Of a DNA stretch of 64,000 nt, positions 55,732 through 63,598 are shown piece after piece (the first letter of the stretch is position 1; each line of letters starts with the position of its first letter). The DNA comes from DATFVJ01 sp963851085 (GTDB lineage: Bacteria > Actinomycetota > Actinomycetes > Streptosporangiales > Streptosporangiaceae), in the NCBI GenBank assembly GCA_963851085.1, contig CAWKNX010000010.1, positions 620,001-684,000 on the forward strand. Direction: 5' to 3'. Made by a program: the position numbers and the translations under genes. The notes under the pieces were generated by a model, which worked only from the letters and a program-made list of their open reading frames with translations, ran no database searches and was not told where the DNA came from.

Positions 55732-57778
55732 CCTGCCCGATCTCCCGGGCCGTTCGGCGTACACGCGGCCACCGGCCACGCCCGCTCGCCCGGCGCCGCC
55801 CCATCCGGCCGGACCGCGTCCCGCGCAGCCACGTCCGGGCGTGCCGCGTGGGCCCAGGCCGCGTGCGCCCAGGCCGCGTCCGACCCGGAGCTTGTCGTCG
55901 CGCCTCCTTTCCCCCAGCGGGCTCAAAATCGCGGCGGCCCTGGTCACGCTGGCGATATTCGCGGTAAGCCTGATCGGGGGTTGTGCGGCGGAGTCCTCGG
56001 CCGAACCGACCGTCCGCGGCTTCCTGCTCGCCTGGGAACAGGGCCGGTACTGGGACGCCGCTGGCTACACGACGGGGTCCCGCACCGTCGTCTCCGCCGC
56101 GCTTCAGGCCGAGTATCAGCAACTGAATGCGGCGGCTCTGTTCCTGAACATGGGCACCGTCGCCGTCCACGGCGACCAGGCCGATGCTGACTTCTCCGCC
56201 TCGGTCGACCTGGGCCAGGACGGTCCGCCGTGGCGGTACCAGGGAAGGTTCGTCCTACGCAGGGCCGGCACCGACTGGAAGATCGACTGGAGCCCCAGCG
56301 TCATCAATCCCAGCCTCCGCGCTGGCCTGAGGTTCGCGGTGGTCACGCGGACGCCTAACCGCGCGGCGATACTCGATTCATCAGGCCAGTCACTGCTCCG
56401 GCTGTCGGCCGCGTACACGCTTGGGGTCCAGCCGGACAAGCTGCCCGATCCCGCGGCGACCGCGGCTATGTTCGCGAGTGTCACTGGCCTGGACGCCGAC
56501 CAGATTCTCGGCCAGATACGCACCGCGCCGCCAGACCGTTTCCAGGAACTGCTCGTCCTCAGCCCGGCAGCGTACAAGCAGTTGCGCTCGCCCCTCAGCC
56601 GGATCAAGGGCCTGCGGGTGCACCTGGTACAGCGGAGGCTTTTCTCCAGCGAAGTAGCGGGGATCGTCGGGAGCGTCGGCACCGAGAACGCGGAGCCGCT
56701 GCATCAGGAGGGGCTGCCCTACCTGCCGGGCACGACGATCGGCCGGTCCGGATTGCAGGCGGCCTACCAGACGCGGCTCGCCGGGACGCCCACGACGGAA
56801 GTGGTCATCGAGGACGCTAAGGGCAACGTCGTATCCGTGCTCCAGCGGTGGCCCGGCCTGCTGCCCACGCCGGTACGGACGACGATCGATTCCCGCGATC
56901 AGGCGGCGGCCGTCCAGGCGGTGGCCTCGGCGCCAGGCGGCGCGGCAATCGTGGCCATCCAGGCCTCCACCGGGCATATCCTCGCCGTCTCGCGGCGCGC
57001 GCCATTGTCCGCCGGTGAGGTGCTCGACGGCCGTTATCCGCCCGGCGACTCGTTCACGATCGTCTCGACCGCGGCGCTGCTCGGCACCGGGTTCGGCATC
57101 GACACTCAGATTCCCTGTTCCGGCGCCACAGACGTCGGCGGCGAGACATTCACCAATGACGAGCCCGAGCAGGGAATCGGCACCCAGCCGCCGTTCCGCG
57201 TGGACTTCGCGCGAACCTGCGGCACGGCGTTCGCCGGCCTGTCCAGGTTGCTGACCGCTAACCAGCTCACCAGGGCGGCCACCAGGTTCGGCCTGGGTGC
57301 GCACTGGCAGCTTCCACTGCCCGCATTCACCGGGTCCGTTCCGTCGCCGGGCAGCGACGCGGAGCGGGCGGCTGACACGATCGGGCAGGGCGGCGTGACG
57401 GTGAGCCCACTGTCGATGGCGCTGGTCGCCGCCGAGGTGGACTCCGGCACGTGGCACCGGCCGATCCTGGTGACCGATCCGCCGGATCCCGCCAACGTTC
57501 CGGTCGCTCCGTTCGCCGCGCCAGTGCTCGACACGCTGCGGAGCCTCATGCGCGGTACCGTCGCGACTGGCGCCGCCAGCGCGGCTAACCTGCGCGGCGA
57601 GCCCGTGTTCGGCCAGGTGGGTGCCGCGCCGCTGACCACCCACACGGGCAAGATCTGGGTGAACTGGTTCGTCGGGTTCCGTGGTGACGTCGCCTTCGCT
57701 GTCATGACGCTCGGGAGTCCGCGCACCACGGCCGCGGTACAGGTCGGCGCGCAGTTCCTGCGCGGAGTTGCCCGCTAG
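55709..57778 (+). CDS. Penicillin-binding-protein homologue lacking active-site motifs
   Basis: 689 residues. Pro/Arg-rich cytoplasmic head, then a hydrophobic segment ending IGGC (possible lipobox), a MecA_N/NTF2-like domain (PTVRGFLLAWEQGRYWDAAG), a dimerisation part (TPNRAAILDSSGQSLLRLS, YLPGTTIGRSGLQAAYQTRL) and a transpeptidase-type domain. The three catalytic motifs are all changed: SxxK is Asp447-Ser-Phe-Thr450 in YPPGDSFTIVSTAALL, SxN is Thr503-Cys-Gly505, KTG is His645-Thr-Gly647. So it cannot act as a normal transpeptidase. GTG at 55709 lies within smpB, giving coupled translation. A structural or regulatory role in the wall machinery is inferred. Confidence 0.85.
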   Translation: MRSGSGGDLPDLPGRSAYTRPPATPARPAPPHPAGPRPAQPRPGVPRGPRPRAPRPRPTRSLSSRLLSPSGLKIAAALVTLAIFAVSLIGGCAAESSAEPTVRGFLLAWEQGRYWDAAGYTTGSRTVVSAALQAEYQQLNAAALFLNMGTVAVHGDQADADFSASVDLGQDGPPWRYQGRFVLRRAGTDWKIDWSPSVINPSLRAGLRFAVVTRTPNRAAILDSSGQSLLRLSAAYTLGVQPDKLPDPAATAAMFASVTGLDADQILGQIRTAPPDRFQELLVLSPAAYKQLRSPLSRIKGLRVHLVQRRLFSSEVAGIVGSVGTENAEPLHQEGLPYLPGTTIGRSGLQAAYQTRLAGTPTTEVVIEDAKGNVVSVLQRWPGLLPTPVRTTIDSRDQAAAVQAVASAPGGAAIVAIQASTGHILAVSRRAPLSAGEVLDGRYPPGDSFTIVSTAALLGTGFGIDTQIPCSGATDVGGETFTNDEPEQGIGTQPPFRVDFARTCGTAFAGLSRLLTANQLTRAATRFGLGAHWQLPLPAFTGSVPSPGSDAERAADTIGQGGVTVSPLSMALVAAEVDSGTWHRPILVTDPPDPANVPVAPFAAPVLDTLRSLMRGTVATGAASAANLRGEPVFGQVGAAPLTTHTGKIWVNWFVGFRGDVAFAVMTLGSPRTTAAVQVGAQFLRGVAR

Positions 57779-57936
57779 CAACCAAGGATCGCTGCCGTGC
57801 GCTCGCCCGTCTGGATGCGGCCGACAGTGCTTGCCGGATGACCTGGGCTCCCGCCGCCGGTTCACGGTTACCTGATCGTTACCAAACGCTCATGACGATG
57901 AGCAACCATACAGTCACTCTCCGGCGTCTCTATATG

Positions 57937-58092
57937 TGACTGGGAGTCGCTTGGGGGGTTGCGGCCCAGTCGCCGTGATGAGAACCGGGCTTCATCTCGG
58001 GGGAAGTCCGGGTGTTAATGACCGGCCCCGACCCTGCCGGTCGACCCCCGTGGGCGCGACTTCGGCCACCGCCAGCGCCCACGGGGGTTTCT
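57937..58092 (+). ncRNA. Possible structured small RNA ending in a terminator
   Basis: Downstream of the PBP-like gene, a 155-base stretch has four successive stems: GACTGGG with CCCAGTC; ACCGGGCTTC with GAAGTCCGGGT (one bulge); GACCGG with CCGGTC; then a 14-bp terminator hairpin. A TATATG hexamer at 57931 could be a -10 box. No gene follows on this strand before ssrA, and no open frame fits, so a riboswitch for a lost gene or a stand-alone RNA are both possible. I cannot match it to a named RNA family. Confidence 0.35.
58044..58092 (+). terminator. 14-bp stem terminator
   Basis: ACCCCCGTGGGCGC and GCGCCCACGGGGGT form a perfect stem around a 17-base loop, followed by TTCTC. It ends the proposed small RNA and may also stop read-through from the PBP-like gene. 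Confidence 0.6.
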
Positions 58093-58440
58093 CATTGGTT
58101 TGGATCTTCTTTGGCCCGGTGCGAAAGTCCATCGAGCATCCTCACTGCAAGATCTAGATACACGGAACGTGTTCCCCGGCCGACATCCGGTTGGCGCGGC
58201 CAGTCGAAGCGGATCCGCCGCGAACAACTCCACTTTCTTCGACCCTGCCTGTCACCCTTCGCGGCCGGGCGCGCACGCCGAGGTTGCCTGGCACGTCTCA
58301 CCGTCGCGGCGGACCGGACGCGGCGGCCGTGAGATGCCCCAACGGGAGCACCGTGTCAAGCGGAGGTTTCGATGCTCCCCGAGAACTCGAGGACCTCGAC
58401 CCGTACCAGGATCCCAGTGCCTCCGCCCGGGACCGTTTTC

Positions 58441-58490
58441 CCATGATCGTGGTAGGTTACCCGCGCATTGAGGCTGTCGCGTAACCCTGT
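58441..58490. repeat. Family A-related element, forward copy
   Basis: Begins CCATGATCGTGGTAGGTTAC, like the family A head, but continues CCGCGCATTGAGGCTGTCGC instead of returning to an inverted arm. The same tail GGCTGTCGC is seen in copies at 58619 (reverse) and 61031, so this is a second version of the element. Confidence 0.6.
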
Positions 58491-58618
58491 CCAGGCCATC
58501 GGCAATAGGCCCGAGTGGAGCGTGGATCCCAGTTTTTGGGCCTCTGAGCCTGCTGAGTGGAGATCATCGACGCAACATGCCGCACAAAATGAGCTTGACT
58601 TTTCAAGATCATGAATTG

Positions 58619-58660
58619 TGCGACAGCCTCCATTAGCGGGTAATCCCCCACGATCATGAA
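58619..58660. repeat. Family A-related element, reverse copy
   Basis: Read in reverse it gives TTCATGATCGTGGGGGATTA followed by CCCGCTAATGGAGGCTGTCGC in two parts, matching the copy at 58441 with several changes. The two copies face each other across about 130 bases. Confidence 0.55.
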
Positions 58661-58760
58661 CCATGCGCAAGAGAAAGTGACGAATGGAGCGGGTGATCCA
58701 GCGGGACGGGTACCCGACGCCGCCGCCCGCCGGGCCGCCCGGCTGCGCCCGCCGGGCCGC

Positions 58761-58880
58761 CCGGCTGCGCCCGGCTGCGCCCGGCTGCGCCCGGCTGCGC
58801 CCGGCTGCGCCCGGCTGCGCCCGGCTGCGCCCGGCTGCGCCCGGCTGCGCCCGGCTGCGCCCGGCTGCGCCCGGCTGCGC
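58761..58880. repeat. Twelve perfect copies of a 10-bp unit
   Basis: CCGGCTGCGC is repeated twelve times without a single change, flanked by GGGCCGC on the left and CCGGCGGGCG on the right. Long open frames across it are trivial outcomes of the repeat. Confidence 0.95.
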
Positions 58881-58944
58881 CCGGCGGGCGCGCCGGCCCT
58901 GGCGCCCCGCCGCCTCGCAGATTCAGGCCACGGATGGCGGACGA

Positions 58945-59069
58945 CCTTGATCGTTGGCCCGTTGCTGGCGCTGTAGCACGGCTGTCAACGCGTACCATCG
59001 AGCCCACTTCAAGATCAGTTGCCGTGGATGTCCCGTTACGGGTCGCCCGCGACCTGTAACGGGACATCC
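58945..59069. repeat. Family B composite, copy 2
   Basis: Contains CCTTGATCGTTGGCCC (58945-58960), the inverse of the 16-mer near 17340, and the palindrome at 59026-59069 with arms GGATGTCCCGTTACGGGTCGC-like and GCGACCTGTAACGGGACATC. One arm pair is mismatched, unlike the perfect copy at 17370. The two shared blocks keep company at both loci, so they are parts of one element. Confidence 0.75.
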
Positions 59070-59208
59070 ATAGGTCCACCGGCAGCGCCAGTCACACGAT
59101 GACCCAGCGGACATCGAGATCAACTGCGGCTCGGGTACACGAATGGCCCGCAGGGTGCCGGATCCCACGTCTGTCAATATGCACCATCGCCTTGACCCAC
59201 GGCAGGTT

Positions 59209-59261
59209 CATGATCGCGGTAACTTTTCCGCACATATCGCCGAGAAGTTACCGCGATCATG
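59209..59261. repeat. 53-bp palindromic element, copy 3 (family A)
   Basis: CATGATCGCGGTAACTTTTC at the left end and GAAGTTACCGCGATCATG at the right end, centre CGCACATATCGCC. Same length and layout as copies at 3470 and 24689. Here it is nested inside the family C repeat field rather than at a gene end. Confidence 0.88.
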
Positions 59262-59389
59262 AAGCCCGGCGCTGCCTGGCCGCGGCCATCGCCCGGATCA
59301 TGATCCATGGCCCGCAGGGCACCGGATAGCACGACTGTCAATGTGTACCATATTGCCCTTTTTCAAGATCATCTTCGGCCGACGGATAA

Positions 59390-59444
59390 CCCATCAACGG
59401 GCCATCGATGGGGTCAGGGCCCCATCGATGGCCCATTGATGGGG
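59390..59444. repeat. Long palindrome with ATCGATGG core
   Basis: CCCATCAACGGGCCATCGAT is mirrored by ATCGATGGCCCATTGATGGG with one mismatch, around a short GGGGTCAGGGCCCC centre. It could fold into a stem of over 20 bp. A similar GATGGCTCATCGGG palindrome ends the window's right side, but the sequences differ. Confidence 0.7.
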
Positions 59445-59817
59445 CGATCACAGCACCCGATGGCCCGTAGGGCACCGGATAGCGCCCCAACGGGCCCAAC
59501 CATGGTGCGAGTTCCGGGCCGGGACCGCTACCTGCGCCGCCCGGGATTCGCCCGGCCAGGGGGTCACCCCCTGGTGAGCCGTGCCCGCTGATCCGCGCGG
59601 TCCCGGGTAACCACCACCTCCGCCGCGCGGCCGTTTTGAGCACGTTCGCGCAGATCGCGCCGCGCGGCAGGGCCAGCCAGCCTGCGACGCCCGTAGTCCC
59701 GTCAAGCCCCGCCGCGTGCGGCGCACGGTAGCGGTCAGGATTGTGCCAGCCTCGGGGCGCTCCCACCCGCGAAATCCCGCCGCATGCGCCGCGCGGCGGC
59801 CGTCAGGGATCTGCCAG

Positions 59818-59839
59818 TCCGGGGGGACGACTCCCCGGA
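59818..59839. repeat. GC hairpin (family D)
   Basis: TCCGGGGGGACGACTCCCCG then GA: a short stem around ACGA with CCCCCG following. Related copies are at 22651, 60402 and 60686. Confidence 0.5.
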
Positions 59840-59976
59840 CCCCCGAACGGCGCGGCGCGGCAGTCGATAGATGATTGAGTGCAGGACCATGGGGAATCCG
59901 GCTTGGCGCGTGGGTGTTATTCGAGTACGGTCGGCGGTGATGGCGGCGCCTGATGCGCCGGCCTGACAACTCAAGA

Positions 59977-60344
59977 GGGGGTGACTGGCTTCGACTTCGG
60001 TAGTTGATCCAGGTGAAGCGGGTCGAGGGTCGCGGCCATGACCTCGTTAATACTGTGACCGCAAACCAATAAGTGCCAATTCACAGCGCACTAGCTTCGC
60101 CCTCGCTGCCTAAGCGAGGAGTGAAGCTGTCAGCCCGGGAGCGCCTCCGGCCCGGTGACTGGCATCAGCAAGGAGGCTCAACTGAGCAACCCGGCCGCGG
60201 GATTGCCCAGGACATCTAACAGCGGCTGAGCCTGTCGGTGGCTTGCCTGCGTGACCGCCGGGGCTGAGAAAAACACAGCAGGCTGCACCCGGAGAAGCCC
60301 TGGTGACGTACTGAAGGACGCGGGTTCGATTCCCGCCACCTCCA
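59977..60344 (+). ncRNA. ssrA: Transfer-messenger RNA
   Basis: The 5' end GGGGGTGACTGGCTTCGACT and the 3' end GGTTCGATTCCCGCCACC-TCCA form the tRNA-like acceptor and T-arm, with GGGGGTG pairing CACCTCC. The message part has resume codon GCC at 60075 after AATAAGT and encodes ANSQRTSFALAA then TAA. The remaining bases fit pseudoknots 2-4. After the discriminator A the genome reads CGA, so the 3' CCA must be added after transcription. It rescues stalled ribosomes together with SmpB. Confidence 0.95.
60075..60113 (+). other. tmRNA tag reading frame, ANSQRTSFALAA
   Basis: Twelve codons from GCC plus TAA. The ALAA end is the degradation signal read by ClpXP/ClpAP-type proteases. The tag is shorter than the 16-residue form I recall for Streptomyces (starting ANTKRDSSQQ) and closest in pattern to the Thermobifida type (ANSKRTEFALAA). 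Confidence 0.9.
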
Positions 60345-60401
60345 CGATCGATCATGCCGCTCGCTGGCCTGTTGGCCAGCTTCGCGGCGGCGGCCGTGCT
60401 G

Positions 60402-60426
60402 TTCCGGGGGGCCGAGCCCCCCGGAA
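60402..60426. repeat. Perfect GC hairpin after ssrA (family D)
   Basis: TTCCGGGGGGC and GCCCCCCGGAA form an 11-bp perfect stem around CGA, 58 bases after the tmRNA end. It may terminate ssrA. It also belongs to the dispersed GC hairpin family. Confidence 0.65.
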
Positions 60427-60470
60427 CTCCCGCGATCCGCGTTCCGGCCTGCGGCGATCATGTGGCCCGC

Positions 60471-60660
60471 CGGGCTGGGGTTCGCCGGGCTGGGGTTCGC
60501 CGGGCTGGGGTTCGCCGGGCTGGGGTTCGCCGGGCTGGGGTTCGCCGGGCTGGGGTTCGCCGGGCTGGGGTTCGCCGGGCTGGGGTTCGCCGGGCTGGGG
60601 TTCGCCGGGCTGGGGTTCGCCGGGCTGGGGTTCGCCGGGCTGGGGTTCGCCGGGCTGCGG
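60471..60660. repeat. Twelve perfect copies of a 15-bp unit
   Basis: CGGGCTGGGGTTCGC is repeated twelve times with no change, followed by a partial last unit CGGGCTGCGG. All frames are open across it and give AGLGF-type or RRAGV-type repeats, none with a start or ribosome site. It lies directly downstream of ssrA. Confidence 0.95.
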
Positions 60661-61277
60661 CCAGCATCGCCGCGGCGCGTGCCTGTCCGGGGAGCCGAGC
60701 CCTCTGGGCCCCCCGCCGCTCCCCGCGATCTGCGGTTCAGTCGGCGGTTCGAGAGGGTATTTCTCGCCGCGCAAATCATGACAAATCGGGCGTGTACATC
60801 TGAAGGCCCCGTTCCTGGGGGATGTTTCCCCGGTGCCTGATGTGGCGATGCCCTGTTGCGGCCGACGGTTCGGGGTAACGGCTTCCTGGAACCCGATCGC
60901 GGTCCTGCCGACGTGGTCCCGGGGGTTTAGCGCTCCGGGGGTCGAGCAGCGCCTAGCTACGTTCAGGCTGCGCATCCGCTGTCAGCCGGCTTCGCCGTGG
61001 CGCCGCGCTGGCTCGAGCCGAGCCCCCGCTCCATGATCCCGGTACTTTCCGCGTATCCGGGCTGTCGCAGAATCTAGTGCGCGTCTCAGATGCCGAGATC
61101 GCGCTATCGACGGCGGCAGGCACGACAGCATCGCCGCAGGTCACTACACGGCTCTTCGTCCGTCAGGGTGCGCCGACAAGATCAATCTCACGGTTCGAGA
61201 CGAGTTTTCGATTTTGATACAGCCCGTATTCTTCGAAAAAGTTACCGCGATCATGGAACTCGTTGGGTGGAGGATCC
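60661..61277. other. Gene-free stretch with repeat relics
   Basis: Contains a family D hairpin at 60686-60715 (GTCCGGGGAGCCGAGCCC), a family A-related head at 61031-61070 (CCATGATCCCGGTACTTTCC then GGGCTGTCGC), and a single family A arm at 61237-61256 (AAAAGTTACCGCGATCATGG). No coding sequence is convincing. Confidence 0.55.
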
Positions 61278-62195
61278 GTGGACGAACCGCAGGGCAAAGA
61301 CGGCTTTGTCGACTTCGCCGGGTACCGGACCTGATACCGCGTCGTCGGTGACGGTGAGGCCCCCCGGGTGTCCTGCCACTGCTGTGCCTGCGCGGCGGAC
61401 CAGGCGCGACTTGGCACCACATGGAGCCCTACGCCGAACTCGCGCACGACCGGAGGGTGGTCTTCCACGACCAGCTGGGGTGCGGGAACTCCGCCGTGAC
61501 CGGGCCGCACGACCCGGCGATGTGGACGACTGAATTGTTCCTGCGGGAGGTCGACGCCGTACGCGCGGCGGTAGGCCTTGATCGCTGCCATGTCATCGGC
61601 CACTCGTGGGGCGGCATGCTGGCGATGGCGTACGCGGCCACCGGGCCGGTCGGCCTGGCGAGCATGACCATGGAGTCGTCGCCCGCATCGGTTCGGTACT
61701 GGCTGACGGAGATCGGCCGGCTGCGGTCGGATCTGCCGCACGACGTCGAGGCGGTGCTGCGCAAGCACGAGGATGCCGGGACAACGGATTCCGCCGAGTA
61801 TCAGGCGACCATGATGGCCTTCTACGACAGGCATGTCTGCCGGGTACGGCCGTGGCCCGCCTGGCTGCAGCGCACGTTCGACGGCCTTGATGCGAACTCC
61901 GAGGTGTACAACACCATGAACGGCCCGAGCGAGTTTCACGTCGTCGGACCGCTCAAGGACTTCGACATCACCGCTGATCTTGGCCGGATCCGGCTCCCGA
62001 CGCTGCTTCTGCGGCGAGTTCGACGAAGTGACCCCTGCGACGATGCGCCAGGTCCACGATGGCATTCCTGGATCGCGGTTCGTGGTGATGCGGGGGTGCT
62101 CACACATGTCGCAGGCCGAGCGGCCAGATGGCACGCTCGGCATGATCGGCGGCTGGCTAGCGGGTGTGGAGGCCGCCACCTTCCGGCTCACCTGA
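61278..62195 (+). pseudogene. Proline iminopeptidase-like alpha/beta hydrolase, decayed
   Basis: Starts VDEPQGKDGFVDFAGYRT then TGA where Trp is expected (61332). The frame is lost in a C6 run near 61360, after which LPLLCLRGGPGATWHHMEPY resumes in another frame; the oxyanion motif HGGPG has become RGGPG. The nucleophile region VIGHSWGGMLAMAYA is intact. Near 62010 the frame shifts again to GEFDEVTPATMRQVHDGIPG and GCSHMSQAERPDGTLG, which carry the acid and His. One nonsense codon and two frameshifts mean it no longer makes an enzyme. Confidence 0.8.
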
Positions 62196-62333
62196 GCTAA
62201 TCGAGTCCTTGCGTCTGCCGAGTTCATCCGACGTTCATCGTGCCCGTTGAACCCTGGCTCGCCGCCGCACGTGCTCTCGTGGTGTGTCCCCTTCAGCAGA
62301 GGGCTTCGGACACGTACAGAGCGGAGGGAACCG

Positions 62334-63530
62334 ATGACTCGACGACTGTCGTTAGGTCGGCTGCGGCCCGGCTTGGCAGGCCCTGGCGGGAAGAGCAGAG
62401 GCAGGCTATGGACTATAGCCACAACAGCCGCGGCAGGTGCGCTCGTAACGATGACCATGGGCGCCGCCGCTATGGGGGCCTCCCCGGCCCACTCGAATCC
62501 GGGGGGCTATCGGCAGGTCAACCTGGTGTCGAATCTGCCGAATGTCGCCCCGCTGACCGACCCCGATCTGGTCAACGCGTGGGGGCTGTCGGCGTCTCCA
62601 GGGACGGACCAGGTGCCGGGCTCACCGCTGTGGGTGTCGGACAACGGGGCGGACAAGACGACCCTCTACGCGGGGGCCACCGCGACATCGGTGAGCAAGG
62701 TTGGCCTGGTTGTGAACATCACGTCGGGTGCGCCCACGGGTCAGGTATTCAACACCGATCACACCGGTTTCGTCATCCATGATGCAGCCGGCCACAGCGG
62801 CTCCGCCCAGTTCATCTTCGACACGGAGAACGGCTCGATCGACGCCTGGAATTCGGGCGTCGGCGCCACGGGCACTGGGCCGTCGACTGTCACCGAGACA
62901 CCGGTGACGAACTTTGCGAACGCCGTCTACAAGGGCCTCACCGTTGCCCAGGCGTCCGACGCCAAGACCTACCTTTACGCGGCCAACTTCAGGTCCGGGC
63001 GGGTCGAGGTCTATAACGACAGCTTCGTGCCGGTCGAACTGCCTGGCGGGCTCTTCGTGGACCGTCATATCCCAGCCGGTTACGCGCCGTTCAATGTCCA
63101 GGAGCTCGCGGGCAAACTGTACGTCACTTATGCAGAGCAGGATGCGACCCTGCACGACGACGTTGCCGGTCATGGTCACGGCTTCGTGGACGTGTTCAAC
63201 ACCGATGGTGCGCTCATCCGCCGGCTCGTGACCCGTGGCGACCTGAACTCACCATGGGGACTTGCCCTGGCGCCGGCTGGTTTCGGCAAGTTCAGCGGAG
63301 CCCTTCTCGTCGGGAACTTCGGCGACGGTCACATCAATGCCTACAACCCGAACACCGGCAGGCACCTTGGTGAGCTGCGGCAGGCGAATGGTCACCCGAT
63401 CGTCATCGACGGTCTGTGGGCTTTGCGCTTCGGTAACGGGAACGCCGCCAAGACCAACGAGATGCTCTTCTCGGCCGGCCCCAATGGCGAGTCCGACGGA
63501 CTGCTAGGAAAGATTGTCGTGTCCGGCTGA
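62334..63530 (+). CDS. Secreted TIGR03118-type beta-propeller protein
   Basis: 398 residues. Basic start (MTRRLSLGRLRPGL) and hydrophobic TIATTAAAGALVTMTMGAAA form a signal peptide, cut near MGASPAHS. The mature part has YRQVNLVSNLPNVAPLTDPD, NAWGLSASPGTDQVPGSPLW, VYKGLTVAQASDAKTYLYAA, NFRSGRVEVYND, ELAGKLYVTYAEQD, and NSPWGLALAPAGFGKFSGAL with LVGNFGDGHINAYNPNTG, all typical of this propeller family. Function unknown; extracellular. GGAGGGAA precedes the ATG. Confidence 0.88.
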   Translation: MTRRLSLGRLRPGLAGPGGKSRGRLWTIATTAAAGALVTMTMGAAAMGASPAHSNPGGYRQVNLVSNLPNVAPLTDPDLVNAWGLSASPGTDQVPGSPLWVSDNGADKTTLYAGATATSVSKVGLVVNITSGAPTGQVFNTDHTGFVIHDAAGHSGSAQFIFDTENGSIDAWNSGVGATGTGPSTVTETPVTNFANAVYKGLTVAQASDAKTYLYAANFRSGRVEVYNDSFVPVELPGGLFVDRHIPAGYAPFNVQELAGKLYVTYAEQDATLHDDVAGHGHGFVDVFNTDGALIRRLVTRGDLNSPWGLALAPAGFGKFSGALLVGNFGDGHINAYNPNTGRHLGELRQANGHPIVIDGLWALRFGNGNAAKTNEMLFSAGPNGESDGLLGKIVVSG

Positions 63531-63556
63531 CCGACCTCCGATCCGTCGGTGAGCCC

Positions 63557-63598
63557 GATGGCTCATCGGGCGCCTGAGCTGGCGCCCGATGAGCCATC
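63557..63598. terminator. Perfect 18-bp hairpin between convergent genes
   Basis: GATGGCTCATCGGGCGCC and its exact complement flank TGAGCT. It begins 26 bases after the propeller gene and includes the stop codon of the minus-strand gene, so it could end both transcripts. Confidence 0.7.

Larger units (their letters stand above)
59142..59486. repeat. Dispersed 45-bp direct repeat (family C)
   Basis: ATGGCCCGCAGGGCACCGGA then TAGCACGACTGTCAATGTGTACCAT occurs at 59307-59350. A variant with CCCACGTCTGTCAATATG is at 59142-59185, the left part alone at 59459-59480, and the right part alone at about 58974-58999. Each full copy is followed within about 30 bases by a TTCA(A/T)GATC segment, the start of a family A head or its relic. 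Confidence 0.65.

Noticed and set aside
57937..58092. c-di-AMP (ydaO-type) or other known riboswitch
   Set aside because: I could not match the conserved bases of any named class and no downstream gene exists to regulate.
58761..60660. CRISPR array
   Set aside because: The repeats are head-to-tail with no unique spacers and no cas genes are present; these are minisatellites.
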